A model generated the notes under the pieces. That model searched no databases. It was given only the letters and a program-made list of their open reading frames with translations, and was not told the origin of the DNA. Shown one piece after another: positions 7,690 through 15,569 of a stretch of 64,000 nt of DNA. The DNA lies in contig JAFZRY010000023.1 of NCBI GenBank assembly GCA_017619615.1, positions 1-64,000 on the forward strand. Direction: 5' to 3'. The position numbers were made by a program, and so were the translations under genes. This DNA comes from Lachnospiraceae bacterium (GTDB taxonomy: Bacteria > Bacillota > Clostridia > Lachnospirales > Lachnospiraceae). Position 1 is the stretch's first letter. The number at the start of each line of letters is the position of its first letter.

Positions 7690-7716
7690 AAATAACAATA
7701 CTGAGGAGGATCCCCT

Positions 7717-8103
7717 ATGAAATCACTCATTCGCATCCGCATGGGAGCGGAAGACGCCCATTACGGCGGTAACCTGGTGGACGGCGCGCACATGCTCCAC
7801 CTGTTCGGCGACGTGGCCACGGAACTGCTGATCCGCTACGACGGCGACGAAGGCCTGTTCTGCGCCTACGACAACGTGGAATTCCTGGCGCCTGTTTTTG
7901 CCGGCGATTACATCGAGGCGGAAGGGGAGATCGTCCATGTGGGCAACACCTCCCGCAAAATGGTCTTTGAGGCCCGCAAGGTGATCGTGCCCCGCCCGGA
8001 CATCAACGAATCCGCCTGCGACGTGCTGGAAGAGCCCATTGTCGTCTGCCGGGCAAGCGGCACCTGCGTGGTCCCGAAGGATAAGCAGCGGGGGAATCAT
8101 TGA
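7717..8103 (+). CDS. kal: 3-aminobutyryl-CoA ammonia-lyase
   Basis: Kal removes ammonia from L-3-aminobutyryl-CoA to give crotonyl-CoA, the last dedicated step of the acetate/butyrate-forming lysine fermentation. The 128-residue product is a single hotdog-fold domain. It opens [19 protein letters not shown], includes the central helix region [15 protein letters not shown], and has the strand [17 protein letters not shown] seen in thioesterase-like and (R)-hydratase-like hotdogs. Length and the neighbouring kce fit the family well. GAGGAGG at 7703-7709 is the RBS. It is the first gene after the lysine riboswitch, and its stop (TGA 8101-8103) overlaps the kce start by one base. Confidence 0.92.
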   Translation: MKSLIRIRMGAEDAHYGGNLVDGAHMLHLFGDVATELLIRYDGDEGLFCAYDNVEFLAPVFAGDYIEAEGEIVHVGNTSRKMVFEARKVIVPRPDINESACDVLEEPIVVCRASGTCVVPKDKQRGNH

Positions 8104-8918
8104 TGGAAAAACTCATCATCACCGCCGCCATCTGCGGCGCGGAAGTAACCAAGGAGCAGAACCCCGCCGTGCCCTACACGGTGGAGGAGATCGTGCGCGA
8201 AGCGAAGAGCGCCTATGACGCCGGCGCCGCCATCGTCCACCTGCACGTGCGGTGGGACGACGGCACGCCCACGCAGGACCGCGAACGGTTCCGCGAATGC
8301 ATCGACGCCATCAAAAAGGAGATCCCGGACGTGATCCTGATCCCGTCCACCGGCGGCGCGGTCGGTATGAGCGCGGAAGAGCGCCTGCAGCCCACCGAAC
8401 TCTTCCCGGAGATGGCCACGCTGGACTGCGGCACCTGCAATTTCGGCGACGACGTGTTTGAAAACACGATGCCCGTCATGCGCGCGTTCGGCAAGCGGAT
8501 GCTCGAAAACCATATTAAGCCGGAGTACGAATGCTTCGAGATGGGCCACCTGGACACGGTCCTCACAATGGCCCGCAAGGGACAGGTCCCCGGCGCGCCC
8601 ATGCAGTTCAACTTTGTGCTGGGCGTCCCCGGCTGCACGCCCGCCACGGTGGACAACCTGGCGTGGCTGGTGCGGAGCATCCCGGCCGGCAGCACCTGGA
8701 CCGCCACCGGCATCGGCCGCGCGGCCTTCCCGATGGCCGCCGCCGCCATCGTCATGGGCGGCAACGTCCGCGTCGGTTTTGAGGACAACCTCTACCTGGA
8801 GCGCGGCGTGCTTGCGAAGAGCAACGGCGAACTGGTCGCCAAGGTCGTGCGCCTGGCAAAGGAACTGGGACGGGAGATCGCCACGCCGGCGGAAGCCCGG
8901 AAGATTTTAGGATTATAA
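8103..8918 (+). CDS. kce: 3-keto-5-aminohexanoate cleavage enzyme
   Basis: Kce converts 3-keto-5-aminohexanoate and acetyl-CoA to 3-aminobutyryl-CoA and acetoacetate. The 271-residue TIM-barrel (BKACE/DUF849 family) shows the metal-binding HLH pair at residues 46 and 48 in IVHLHVR. The acidic residue of VGFEDNLYL, near residue 227, is the likely third ligand. PSTGG near residue 81 and the GVPGCTPAT segment near 174 are also typical. The start is the ATG at 8103, where TGATG overlaps the kal stop. The TTG three bases earlier is unlikely. It is co-transcribed with kal and kdd. Confidence 0.95.
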   Translation: MEKLIITAAICGAEVTKEQNPAVPYTVEEIVREAKSAYDAGAAIVHLHVRWDDGTPTQDRERFRECIDAIKKEIPDVILIPSTGGAVGMSAEERLQPTELFPEMATLDCGTCNFGDDVFENTMPVMRAFGKRMLENHIKPEYECFEMGHLDTVLTMARKGQVPGAPMQFNFVLGVPGCTPATVDNLAWLVRSIPAGSTWTATGIGRAAFPMAAAAIVMGGNVRVGFEDNLYLERGVLAKSNGELVAKVVRLAKELGREIATPAEARKILGL

Positions 8919-8945
8919 AAGGATCACTGAGAGGAGAGACAATAA

Positions 8946-9989
8946 ATGGAACAGTTAAAAGGCAATAAATACGGCACCCACCGCGTCATCGAGCCCAAGG
9001 GCGTCCTGACCCAGGCGGCCTGGAAGATCGACAACGACATGACCAAGCATTATTCCAACGAGATCATCTGCGACGTGATCTCCCTGAATATCGATTCCGC
9101 GTCCTTCACGCAGATCGAGGAAGCCTGCGGCGGCGACGAGCAGAAGATCGGCGAAATGATCATGGGCATCGTGGCCGAGCGCGGCAAGCAGCAGAACCCG
9201 GTCACCGGTTCCGGCGGCATGTTCATCGGCAAGGTCGCCTACATCGGCGACGACCTGAAGGACCGCGACCTGAAGGTGGGCGACAAGATCGCCTCCCTGG
9301 TGAGCCTGTCCCTGACCCCGCTCCGGATCGATAAGATCCTGGCCATCCACAAGGCGATCGACCGCGTGGACATCGTCGGCCAGGCCGTGCTGTTCGAAAG
9401 CGGCCTGTACGCCAAGCTGCCGGACGACATGTCCGAAGCGCTGGCGCTCGCGGCTCTCGATGTGGCCGGCGCTCCCGCCCAGGCCCGCCGCCTGCCCAAG
9501 GAGGGCGACAGCGTGCTGATCCTCGGCGCCAACGGCAAATCCGGCGTGCTCTGCGCCTGGGAAGCCATGAAGAAGGTCGGCCCGAACGGCAACGTGGTCG
9601 GCGTGGTCCGCAACCCGAAGCAGGTCCCCGCTCTGATGGAACTGGGCGTGTACCACAAAGTCGTAGTCGCCTCCGCCACCGAGCCCGTCGCCGTGCTGGA
9701 AGCGGCGCTGGAAGCGAACGGCGGGAAGGAATACGACCTGTCCATCAGCTGCGTGAACGTCGAGGCCTGTGAAATGAGCGCCATCCTGCCCGTGAAGGAA
9801 GGCGGCACGGTCTACTTCTTCTCCATGGCCACCAGCTTCACCCGCGCGGCCCTGGGCGCCGAAGGCGTGGGCAAGGACATCACGATGATCGTCGGCAACG
9901 GCTACGCGAAGAACCACGCGGAGATCACGCTGAACGTGCTGCGCGAAAACGCGAAGATCCGCGAACTGTTCGATAAGAAGTACGTATAA
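8946..9989 (+). CDS. kdd: L-erythro-3,5-diaminohexanoate dehydrogenase
   Basis: Kdd oxidatively deaminates L-erythro-3,5-diaminohexanoate to 3-keto-5-aminohexanoate with NAD(P)+. The 347-residue protein has an N-terminal GroES-like catalytic half. It continues with a Rossmann domain that begins near residue 190 with VLILGANGKSG, in which the G-A-N-G-K-S-G loop is characteristic of this family. The very regular YGTHRVIEPKGVLTQAAW N-terminus is also typical. The start follows GAGAGGAGAGACAATAA. It sits between kce and kamA in the same operon. Confidence 0.93.
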   Translation: MEQLKGNKYGTHRVIEPKGVLTQAAWKIDNDMTKHYSNEIICDVISLNIDSASFTQIEEACGGDEQKIGEMIMGIVAERGKQQNPVTGSGGMFIGKVAYIGDDLKDRDLKVGDKIASLVSLSLTPLRIDKILAIHKAIDRVDIVGQAVLFESGLYAKLPDDMSEALALAALDVAGAPAQARRLPKEGDSVLILGANGKSGVLCAWEAMKKVGPNGNVVGVVRNPKQVPALMELGVYHKVVVASATEPVAVLEAALEANGGKEYDLSISCVNVEACEMSAILPVKEGGTVYFFSMATSFTRAALGAEGVGKDITMIVGNGYAKNHAEITLNVLRENAKIRELFDKKYV

Positions 9990-10010
9990 AGGCAAAAAGG
10001 AGAAATCGTC

Positions 10011-11264
10011 ATGCAGACCCGCAACGGATTATTTGCCGAAGTGCCGGCAGAACAGTGGAACGACTGGAAATGGCAGGTGCGCAACCGCATCGAAACGGTG
10101 GAGGACCTGAAAAAGTATATCGACATCACCCCGGAAGAGGAAGAGGGCATCCGCCAGTGCCTGGGCGTGCTGCGCATGGCCATCACCCCCTACTACCTGT
10201 CCCTGATCGACCTGGACGATCCCCATGACCCGATCCGCCGCCAGGCCATCCCGACGGCCCTCGAACTGCACAAGGCGGACGCGGACCTGCTGGATCCCCT
10301 GCACGAGGACACCGACTCCCCGGTGAAGGGCCTGACCCACCGCTATCCGGACCGCGTGCTGCTGCTGGTGACGGACCAGTGCTCCATGTACTGCCGCCAC
10401 TGCACCCGCCGCCGCTTTGCCGGCCAGACGGACTGCGCCGTGCCGCTGGAGCAGATCGACGCCTGCATCGAATACGTGCGTAGCCATCCGGAAGTCCGCG
10501 ACGTCCTGATCTCCGGCGGCGACCCGCTGGTGATGAGCGACGACCGCCTGGAATACATCATCGCCAAAGTGCGCGAGATCCCGCATGTGGAGATCGTCCG
10601 CATCGGCAGCCGCACGCCGGTCGTCATGCCGCAGCGCGTCACGCCCGAACTGTGCGCGATGCTGAAGAAGTATCACCCGGTGTGGCTGAACACCCACTTC
10701 AACCACCCGAAGGAAGTTACCGAAGAATCCAGGCGCGCCTGCGCGATGCTGGCCGACGCCGGGATCCCGCTGGGCAACCAGAGCGTGCTGCTCGCGGGCG
10801 TCAACGACTGCGTCTTCACCATGAAGAAACTGGTGCATGAGCTGGTCAGGATGCGAGTGCGGCCGTACTACATTTACCAGTGCGACCTGTCCATGGGCCT
10901 GGAGCATTTCCGCACGCCCGTGGGCAAGGGCATCGAGATCATTGAGGCTCTGCGCGGCCATACCAGCGGCTTCTGTGTGCCGACCTTCGTCGTGGACGCT
11001 CCCGGCGGCGGCGGGAAGATCCCGGTGATGCCGGACTATCTGATCTCCCAGACACCGCACCGCGTGATCCTGCGCAACTTCGAAGGCGTGATCACCACCT
11101 ACACGGAGCCCGAGAACTACAAGGAGACCTGCCAGTGCGAATACTGCCGCGGCGAGCGGGAGGCCAGACTGGTGGGCGTCGCCGGCCTGGAGCACGGCCA
11201 GGCGCTGAGCCTGGAACCCAAGGGACTGGCGCGGGCCGAACGCGGCAACGGCAAGAAGAATTGA
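10011..11264 (+). CDS. kamA: Lysine 2,3-aminomutase (radical SAM, PLP)
   Basis: KamA interconverts L-alpha-lysine and L-beta-lysine, the first step of the pathway, using S-adenosylmethionine, a 4Fe-4S cluster and PLP. In the 417-residue protein the cluster cysteines are C124, C128 and C131 in DQCSMYCRHCTRRR. The PLP-lysine motif PGGGGKIPV lies near residues 330-338. A cysteine-containing tail (CQCEYC) near residue 380 fits the C-terminal zinc-binding region of the clostridial enzyme. AAAGGAG precedes the ATG. It is followed after 14 bases by kamD. Confidence 0.95.
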   Translation: MQTRNGLFAEVPAEQWNDWKWQVRNRIETVEDLKKYIDITPEEEEGIRQCLGVLRMAITPYYLSLIDLDDPHDPIRRQAIPTALELHKADADLLDPLHEDTDSPVKGLTHRYPDRVLLLVTDQCSMYCRHCTRRRFAGQTDCAVPLEQIDACIEYVRSHPEVRDVLISGGDPLVMSDDRLEYIIAKVREIPHVEIVRIGSRTPVVMPQRVTPELCAMLKKYHPVWLNTHFNHPKEVTEESRRACAMLADAGIPLGNQSVLLAGVNDCVFTMKKLVHELVRMRVRPYYIYQCDLSMGLEHFRTPVGKGIEIIEALRGHTSGFCVPTFVVDAPGGGGKIPVMPDYLISQTPHRVILRNFEGVITTYTEPENYKETCQCEYCRGEREARLVGVAGLEHGQALSLEPKGLARAERGNGKKN

Positions 11265-11278
11265 AAGCAGGGGCGCAT

Positions 11279-12838
11279 ATGACTAGTAAGATCGGTTTAG
11301 ACCATGCGCTGGTGGATAAGGCACGGGCTTCTGCCGCAAAAGTGGCGGAGGACACCCAGCGCTTCATCGACCGGCACACCACCGTCGCGGTGGAACGCAC
11401 GGTCTGCCGCCTGCTGGGCATCGACGGGATCAACGACGTGGAGGTCCCCATGCCCAACGTGGTGGTGGAGCATCTCACGGAAAAAGGCCTCCTGGCGGAA
11501 GGCGCGGCCCTGCGCATCGGCAACGCGATGGCGGAACTGGGCATCGGCCCGCAGGAGGTCGCGGAAGGCATCGACCGGGGGGAGATCGACCTCGCCGCCC
11601 TGCCGCTGCATTCCGACGCGGAGATCCGCGCGGCGCTCGCGCCCGTGGTCGATGCCACGATGGCCCGCATCCGCGCCAACGTCGCGAAGCGCAACGAATA
11701 TCTGACGGAATTCGGCGACAAGCAGGGCCCGTACATCTACCTGATCGTCGCCACCGGCAACATTTACGAGGACATCACCCAGGCCAAGGCGGCGGCCAAG
11801 CAAGGCGCGGACGTCATCGCCGTGATCCGCACCACCGGCCAGAGCCTGCTGGACTTCGTGCCCTACGGCGCCACCACGGAAGGCTTCGGCGGCACCTACG
11901 CCACCCAGGAGAACTTCCGCCTGATGCGCGCGGCCCTGGACGAGGTGGGAGAGGAGCAGCACCGTTACATCCGCCTCTGCAACTACTGCTCGGGCCTGTG
12001 CATGCCGGAGATCGCCGCGATGGGCGCCCTGGAGCGTCTGGACGTGATGCTGAACGACGCGCTGTACGGCATCCTGTTCCGCGACATCAACATGCAGCGC
12101 ACCATCGTAGACCAGTATTTCTCCCGCGTGATCAACGGCTTTGCCGGCGTTATCATCAACACCGGCGAGGACAACTACCTGACCACCGCGGATGCTTATG
12201 AAGAGGCCCACACCGTGCTGGCCAGCCAGTTCCTGAACGAGCAGTTCGCCGTCCAGGCCGGCCTGCCCGAGGAGCAGATGGGCCTGGGCCACGCCTTCGA
12301 GATGGATCCGGACCTGCCCAACGCCTTCCTCTACGAGCTGGCGCAGGCGCAGATGGCCCGTGAGATCTTCCCGAAAGCGCCGCTCAAATACATGCCGCCC
12401 ACCAAATTCATGACCGGCAACATCTTCCGCGGCCACGTGCAGGACGCCCTGTTCAACATGGTGACGATCCTGACGAACCAGAAGATCCACCTGCTGGGCA
12501 TGATGACCGAAGCCATCCACACGCCGTTCATGAGCGACCGCGCGCTGGCCATCGAGAACGCCCAGTACATCTTCCGCACCATGGCGGACCTGGGCGAGGA
12601 CATCGAGTACAAGAAGGGCGGCATCATCCAGAGCCGCGCGGCGGAAGTGCTGCAGAAGGCCGCAGACCTGCTGGGCGAGATCGAACGCATCGGCCTGTTC
12701 GCCACGCTGGAAAAAGGCGTGTTCGCGGACATCAAACGCCCGCTGGACGGCGGCAAGGGCCTGGACGGCGTGACGACCAAATCCGACCGCTATTTCAACC
12801 CCTTCGTTGAGGAAATGAGGAAGGAGGCGCGCGCATGA
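11279..12838 (+). CDS. kamD: Lysine 5,6-aminomutase alpha subunit
   Basis: KamD is the large TIM-barrel subunit of adenosylcobalamin- and PLP-dependent lysine (beta-lysine) 5,6-aminomutase, which moves the terminal amino group to give 3,5-diaminohexanoate. The 519-residue product starts MTSKIGLDHALVDKARA and matches the expected length for the alpha subunit. The segment LCNYCSGLCMPEIAAMGALERLD and the PPTKFMTGNIFRGH region are typical of the barrel. The frame extends upstream to 11135 inside kamA, but GAAAGCAGGGGCGC before the ATG at 11279 sets the start. Its TGA overlaps the kamE ATG by four bases, as expected for a stoichiometric complex. Confidence 0.95.
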   Translation: MTSKIGLDHALVDKARASAAKVAEDTQRFIDRHTTVAVERTVCRLLGIDGINDVEVPMPNVVVEHLTEKGLLAEGAALRIGNAMAELGIGPQEVAEGIDRGEIDLAALPLHSDAEIRAALAPVVDATMARIRANVAKRNEYLTEFGDKQGPYIYLIVATGNIYEDITQAKAAAKQGADVIAVIRTTGQSLLDFVPYGATTEGFGGTYATQENFRLMRAALDEVGEEQHRYIRLCNYCSGLCMPEIAAMGALERLDVMLNDALYGILFRDINMQRTIVDQYFSRVINGFAGVIINTGEDNYLTTADAYEEAHTVLASQFLNEQFAVQAGLPEEQMGLGHAFEMDPDLPNAFLYELAQAQMAREIFPKAPLKYMPPTKFMTGNIFRGHVQDALFNMVTILTNQKIHLLGMMTEAIHTPFMSDRALAIENAQYIFRTMADLGEDIEYKKGGIIQSRAAEVLQKAADLLGEIERIGLFATLEKGVFADIKRPLDGGKGLDGVTTKSDRYFNPFVEEMRKEARA

Positions 12839-13623
12839 GCTCGGGACTCTATGACATGTCCGCGAAGGACTTTGACAAGACGCTAGACCTCTCCGCGATC
12901 AAGCCCTACGGCGACACCATGAACGACGGCAAAGTGCAGCTGTCCTTCACCCTGCCCGTGGCCAACAACGACCGCGGCATGGAAGCCGCCCGCATCCTGG
13001 CCAAGAAGATGGGCCTGACCGAGCCCAACGTGGCCTACGCGCGCACGCTGGACGCGGAATTCACGTTCTACGTGGTGTACGGCTCCTGCACGTATACGGT
13101 GGATTACAACAACATCAAGATCCAGGCCATCGAAGACGTTTCCATGGAGATGGACGAGGTGGACGCGTACATCAAGGAGCACATCGGGCGGAAGATCGTG
13201 GTGATCGGCGCCTCGACGGGCACGGACGCGCACACCGTGGGCATCGACGCCATCATGAACCGCAAAGGCTTTGCGGGGCATTACGGCCTGGAACGCTATG
13301 AGATGATCGAGGCCCTCAACATGGGCGCGCAGGTCCCCAACGAGGAATTCCTCGCCAAGGCCCGCGAGATCCACGCGGACGTCCTCCTGGTGAGCCAGAC
13401 CGTCACCCAGAAGAACATCCACATCATGAACCTCACCGAACTCATCGAGCTCGCCGAAGCCGAAGGCATGCGCTCAAATTGCGTCATGTGCTGCGGCGGC
13501 GCCCGCATCACCCACGAACTCGCCAAGGAACTCGGCTTCGACGCCGGCTTCGGTCCCGGCAAATTCGCTAACGACGTCGCGACGTTCTGCGTGAAGGAGA
13601 TGGTCAGGAGAGGGATGAAGTAA
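12835..13623 (+). CDS. kamE: Lysine 5,6-aminomutase beta subunit (B12- and PLP-binding)
   Basis: KamE carries the Rossmann-like cobalamin domain of lysine 5,6-aminomutase. The 262-residue sequence has the base-off DxHxxG motif in TGTDAHTVGID, with the cobalt-ligand histidine at residue 133. The lysine of MNRKGF, at residue 144, has the position and spacing of the PLP-binding lysine known for this subunit. The N-terminal dimerisation domain (residues 1-100) is intact. Translation is coupled to kamD through ATGA. It is the last gene of the operon, followed 12 bases later by a strong terminator. Confidence 0.96.
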   Translation: MSSGLYDMSAKDFDKTLDLSAIKPYGDTMNDGKVQLSFTLPVANNDRGMEAARILAKKMGLTEPNVAYARTLDAEFTFYVVYGSCTYTVDYNNIKIQAIEDVSMEMDEVDAYIKEHIGRKIVVIGASTGTDAHTVGIDAIMNRKGFAGHYGLERYEMIEALNMGAQVPNEEFLAKAREIHADVLLVSQTVTQKNIHIMNLTELIELAEAEGMRSNCVMCCGGARITHELAKELGFDAGFGPGKFANDVATFCVKEMVRRGMK

Positions 13624-13630
13624 ACAACAA

Positions 13631-13657
13631 AAAACGGCCCCGCGGGGCCGCTTTTTT
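13631..13657. terminator. Bidirectional terminator between kamE and ridA
   Basis: CGGCCCC (13635-13641) and GGGGCCG (13644-13650) form a 7-bp GC stem with a tiny loop. It is flanked by an A-run upstream and a T-run (13652-13657) downstream, so it can end transcripts from both kamE and the converging ridA operon. Confidence 0.85.
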
Positions 13658-13671
13658 GTTTGCCGCTGCTG

Positions 13672-14133
13672 TCAGTCTTCCAGTTCCACGATCATCTCCA
13701 CCTCGACCGGAGCGTTCCCGGGGAGAGCGTAGACGCCGACGGCGCTGCGGGCGGCCACGGCTTTGTCGCCGAAGACCTCTTTGAGGAAGAGGGAGGCGCC
13801 GTCCAGGGCTTTGGGCTGGGCGGTGAAGCCTTCGCCGCTGGCGATGAAGCCGGTAACTTTGACGATCTTTTTGACGCGCTCCAGGCTGCCGGCGACGGAG
13901 TGGATGATGCCCAGACAGTTTAAGGCGCAGAGCCGGGCGGCTGCCTGGGTCTCTTCCAGAGTCAGGTCGGTGCCGGCTTTGCCGGTGTACTGCAGGACGC
14001 CGTCCTTGCGGGGCGTTTGGCCGGCGGTGTAGAGGATATTGCCGCAGATCACGCCGGGCGTGTAGGCGCCCTGTGGACGGATGCCGGCGGGGAGTTCATA
14101 GCCGAGTTCTCTGATCTTTTCTTCTGCTGTCAT
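13672..14133 (-). CDS. RidA family (YjgF/YER057c) deaminase-like protein
   Basis: The 153-residue protein belongs to the RidA superfamily, whose archetype hydrolyses reactive 2-aminoacrylate and other enamine/imine products of PLP enzymes. The C-terminal motif AARSAVGVYALPGNAPVEVEM contains the arginine (near residue 130) that binds the substrate carboxylate, and the final acidic residues of EMIVEL. The N-terminal stretch is longer than in the smallest RidA proteins. It lies 36 bases downstream of an aminotransferase gene in the same direction, a sensible partner since such enzymes release imines. AAGGAGAA precedes the ATG. Confidence 0.88.
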   Translation of the reverse strand: MTAEEKIRELGYELPAGIRPQGAYTPGVICGNILYTAGQTPRKDGVLQYTGKAGTDLTLEETQAAARLCALNCLGIIHSVAGSLERVKKIVKVTGFIASGEGFTAQPKALDGASLFLKEVFGDKAVAARSAVGVYALPGNAPVEVEMIVELED

Positions 14134-14169
14134 GTTCGTTCTCCTTCTGCCTGACGGGCGGGGGCCGTT

Positions 14170-15381
14170 TCAGTGTTTGCGGTAGCGTTCCAGCAGCACC
14201 AGGAGGCGCCGGATGGCGGCTACGGCGTTGTCGTGATCCTGCGAGAAATTGATGCGGAACTGGTGCAGGAACTGCGGGCCGAATTCCGTCCCGGGGGTCA
14301 CGGTCACATTCGCCATTTTGCGGGCGATGCGGATGAACTGGTGCAGGGAAACGTCCAGCTCGGGCAGTTCGATGAAGAGGTAGCTGCCGCCTTCGGTCGG
14401 CCGCGCACTGACGCCGGGGACTCCTTTGATCTCGGTCAGGATGGCGTCTCGGATGGCCTGGTGCGCCGCCACACGCTTCTTCATAAAGCCTTCCGGCTCA
14501 TGGAACCAGGTCCGGAAAACGGCCTGATTATAGCCGCTGCAGCGCAGCGCCATGATCGCCTGCAGCTTTTCCATGCGGTCGATGATCTCTTCGGTGCCGA
14601 AGGCCACGCCCAGGCGGTAGCCGCTCAGGGATTCGGTCTTGGACGGGCCGATGATGGTGATCAGGTTGTCCGGGATCTCCGGCTGCGCGCACAGATGCGT
14701 GTAGGTCTTGCCGGGGTAGATCTGGCGGGTATACAGTTCATCCACGATCAGGGTCACGCCGTACCGCTTCGCCAACTTCGCGATCTCCGTGATCTCGCGG
14801 AAGGAATAAATGCAGCCCACGGGGTTGTTCGGATTGGAGAACAGGAACAGCTTCACGCCGCCCCGGAAGGCTTCCTCGAGCGCCGCCAGGTCCAGACCGG
14901 CGTCTTCCCGGCTGTTCCGGTAATCCATCTGTACGGGGACCAGTTCTCCGTGGAAGAATTCCACCATCTTGCGGTTGGCGAAATAGTCGGGCTCCACGAT
15001 GGCGACCTTGTCGCCGGGCAGGATGTTGCTGCCCATGGCCAGGAACAGCGCGCCCTGCGTGCCGGGCGTCAGAATGATGTTCCGGGCGGGGTCGATCGCG
15101 GCGCCGGTAAAGTCGGACAGATCGGCCGCGACCTGTTCCAGGATCGACCGGCGGCCCCGGTAAGGGGTGTAGGCCATCGGAGCGCCTTCCCGCACGCCTT
15201 CGGCAAAGACTTCGAAACTGCCCGGGGTAGGAATGTGCGCGTCCACGTCGCCGTGCGAAAAATCAACGGCGGGCCCGGGAAGGAATTCCCCTCTCAAGTC
15301 GAGATCTTCCTCTTTCTGCAGCGCTTCCTGGCCGGGAGCGTTGTCCACTCCCAATTTATCAAACTTTTCCTGGATCGTCAT
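14170..15381 (-). CDS. PLP-dependent class I/II aminotransferase
   Basis: The 403-residue fold-type I enzyme shows the usual landmarks: LTPGTQGALFLA near residue 107 for the PLP phosphate, FSNPNNPVGCIYS near 186, VDELYTRQIY near 215, and the PLP-lysine in GPSKTESLSGYRLG near residue 248. The substrate-carboxylate arginine is likely in LHQFRINFS near residue 380. The substrate is not clear; aspartate/alanine-type or branched amino acids are possible. It is co-transcribed with ridA and divergent from a LysR gene that probably controls it. A strong AAGGAGGAAAAAGAGG RBS precedes the ATG. Confidence 0.88.
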   Translation of the reverse strand: MTIQEKFDKLGVDNAPGQEALQKEEDLDLRGEFLPGPAVDFSHGDVDAHIPTPGSFEVFAEGVREGAPMAYTPYRGRRSILEQVAADLSDFTGAAIDPARNIILTPGTQGALFLAMGSNILPGDKVAIVEPDYFANRKMVEFFHGELVPVQMDYRNSREDAGLDLAALEEAFRGGVKLFLFSNPNNPVGCIYSFREITEIAKLAKRYGVTLIVDELYTRQIYPGKTYTHLCAQPEIPDNLITIIGPSKTESLSGYRLGVAFGTEEIIDRMEKLQAIMALRCSGYNQAVFRTWFHEPEGFMKKRVAAHQAIRDAILTEIKGVPGVSARPTEGGSYLFIELPELDVSLHQFIRIARKMANVTVTPGTEFGPQFLHQFRINFSQDHDNAVAAIRRLLVLLERYRKH

Positions 15382-15456
15382 CCTCTTTTTCCTCCTTTTC
15401 CGGATCCGCGGAGCCAGATCTCCGGCGTCAATGGCATCATAGCGCGGAAAGCAGGC

Positions 15457-15504
15457 TTGCGTCCACAGGCAATAAGAGATATAATTATTCCGAAAATGAA
15501 TAAT
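15457..15504 (+). promoter_or_regulatory. LysR-gene promoter with an overlapping LysR-type box
   Basis: TTGCGT (15457-15462), a 17-base spacer and TATAAT (15480-15485) form a sigma-A promoter reading toward the LysR gene. Directly on it is a perfect dyad, ATTATTC (15484-15490) and GAATAAT (15498-15504) with 7 bases between, which fits the T-N11-A rule for LysR-type binding sites. Its position suggests autorepression and control of the divergent aminotransferase-ridA operon. Confidence 0.65.
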
Positions 15505-15569
15505 GTTGCGCCGGGCCGCGGCGGGGAAGCCCCCTGTTTCCGCGCCGGGAGCGGACAGGAGACGGTAAA

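Noticed and set aside
7477-7695. A 72-codon plus-strand ORF upstream of kal
   Set aside because: It lies entirely over the lysine riboswitch and terminator, and its composition follows the RNA structure, not a protein.
8100-8102. TTG start of kce at 8100
   Set aside because: The ATG three bases later is the usual coupled start and gives the family N-terminus.
11135-11278. N-terminal extension of kamD into kamA
   Set aside because: It overlaps conserved kamA codons, and the family N-terminus and RBS match 11279.
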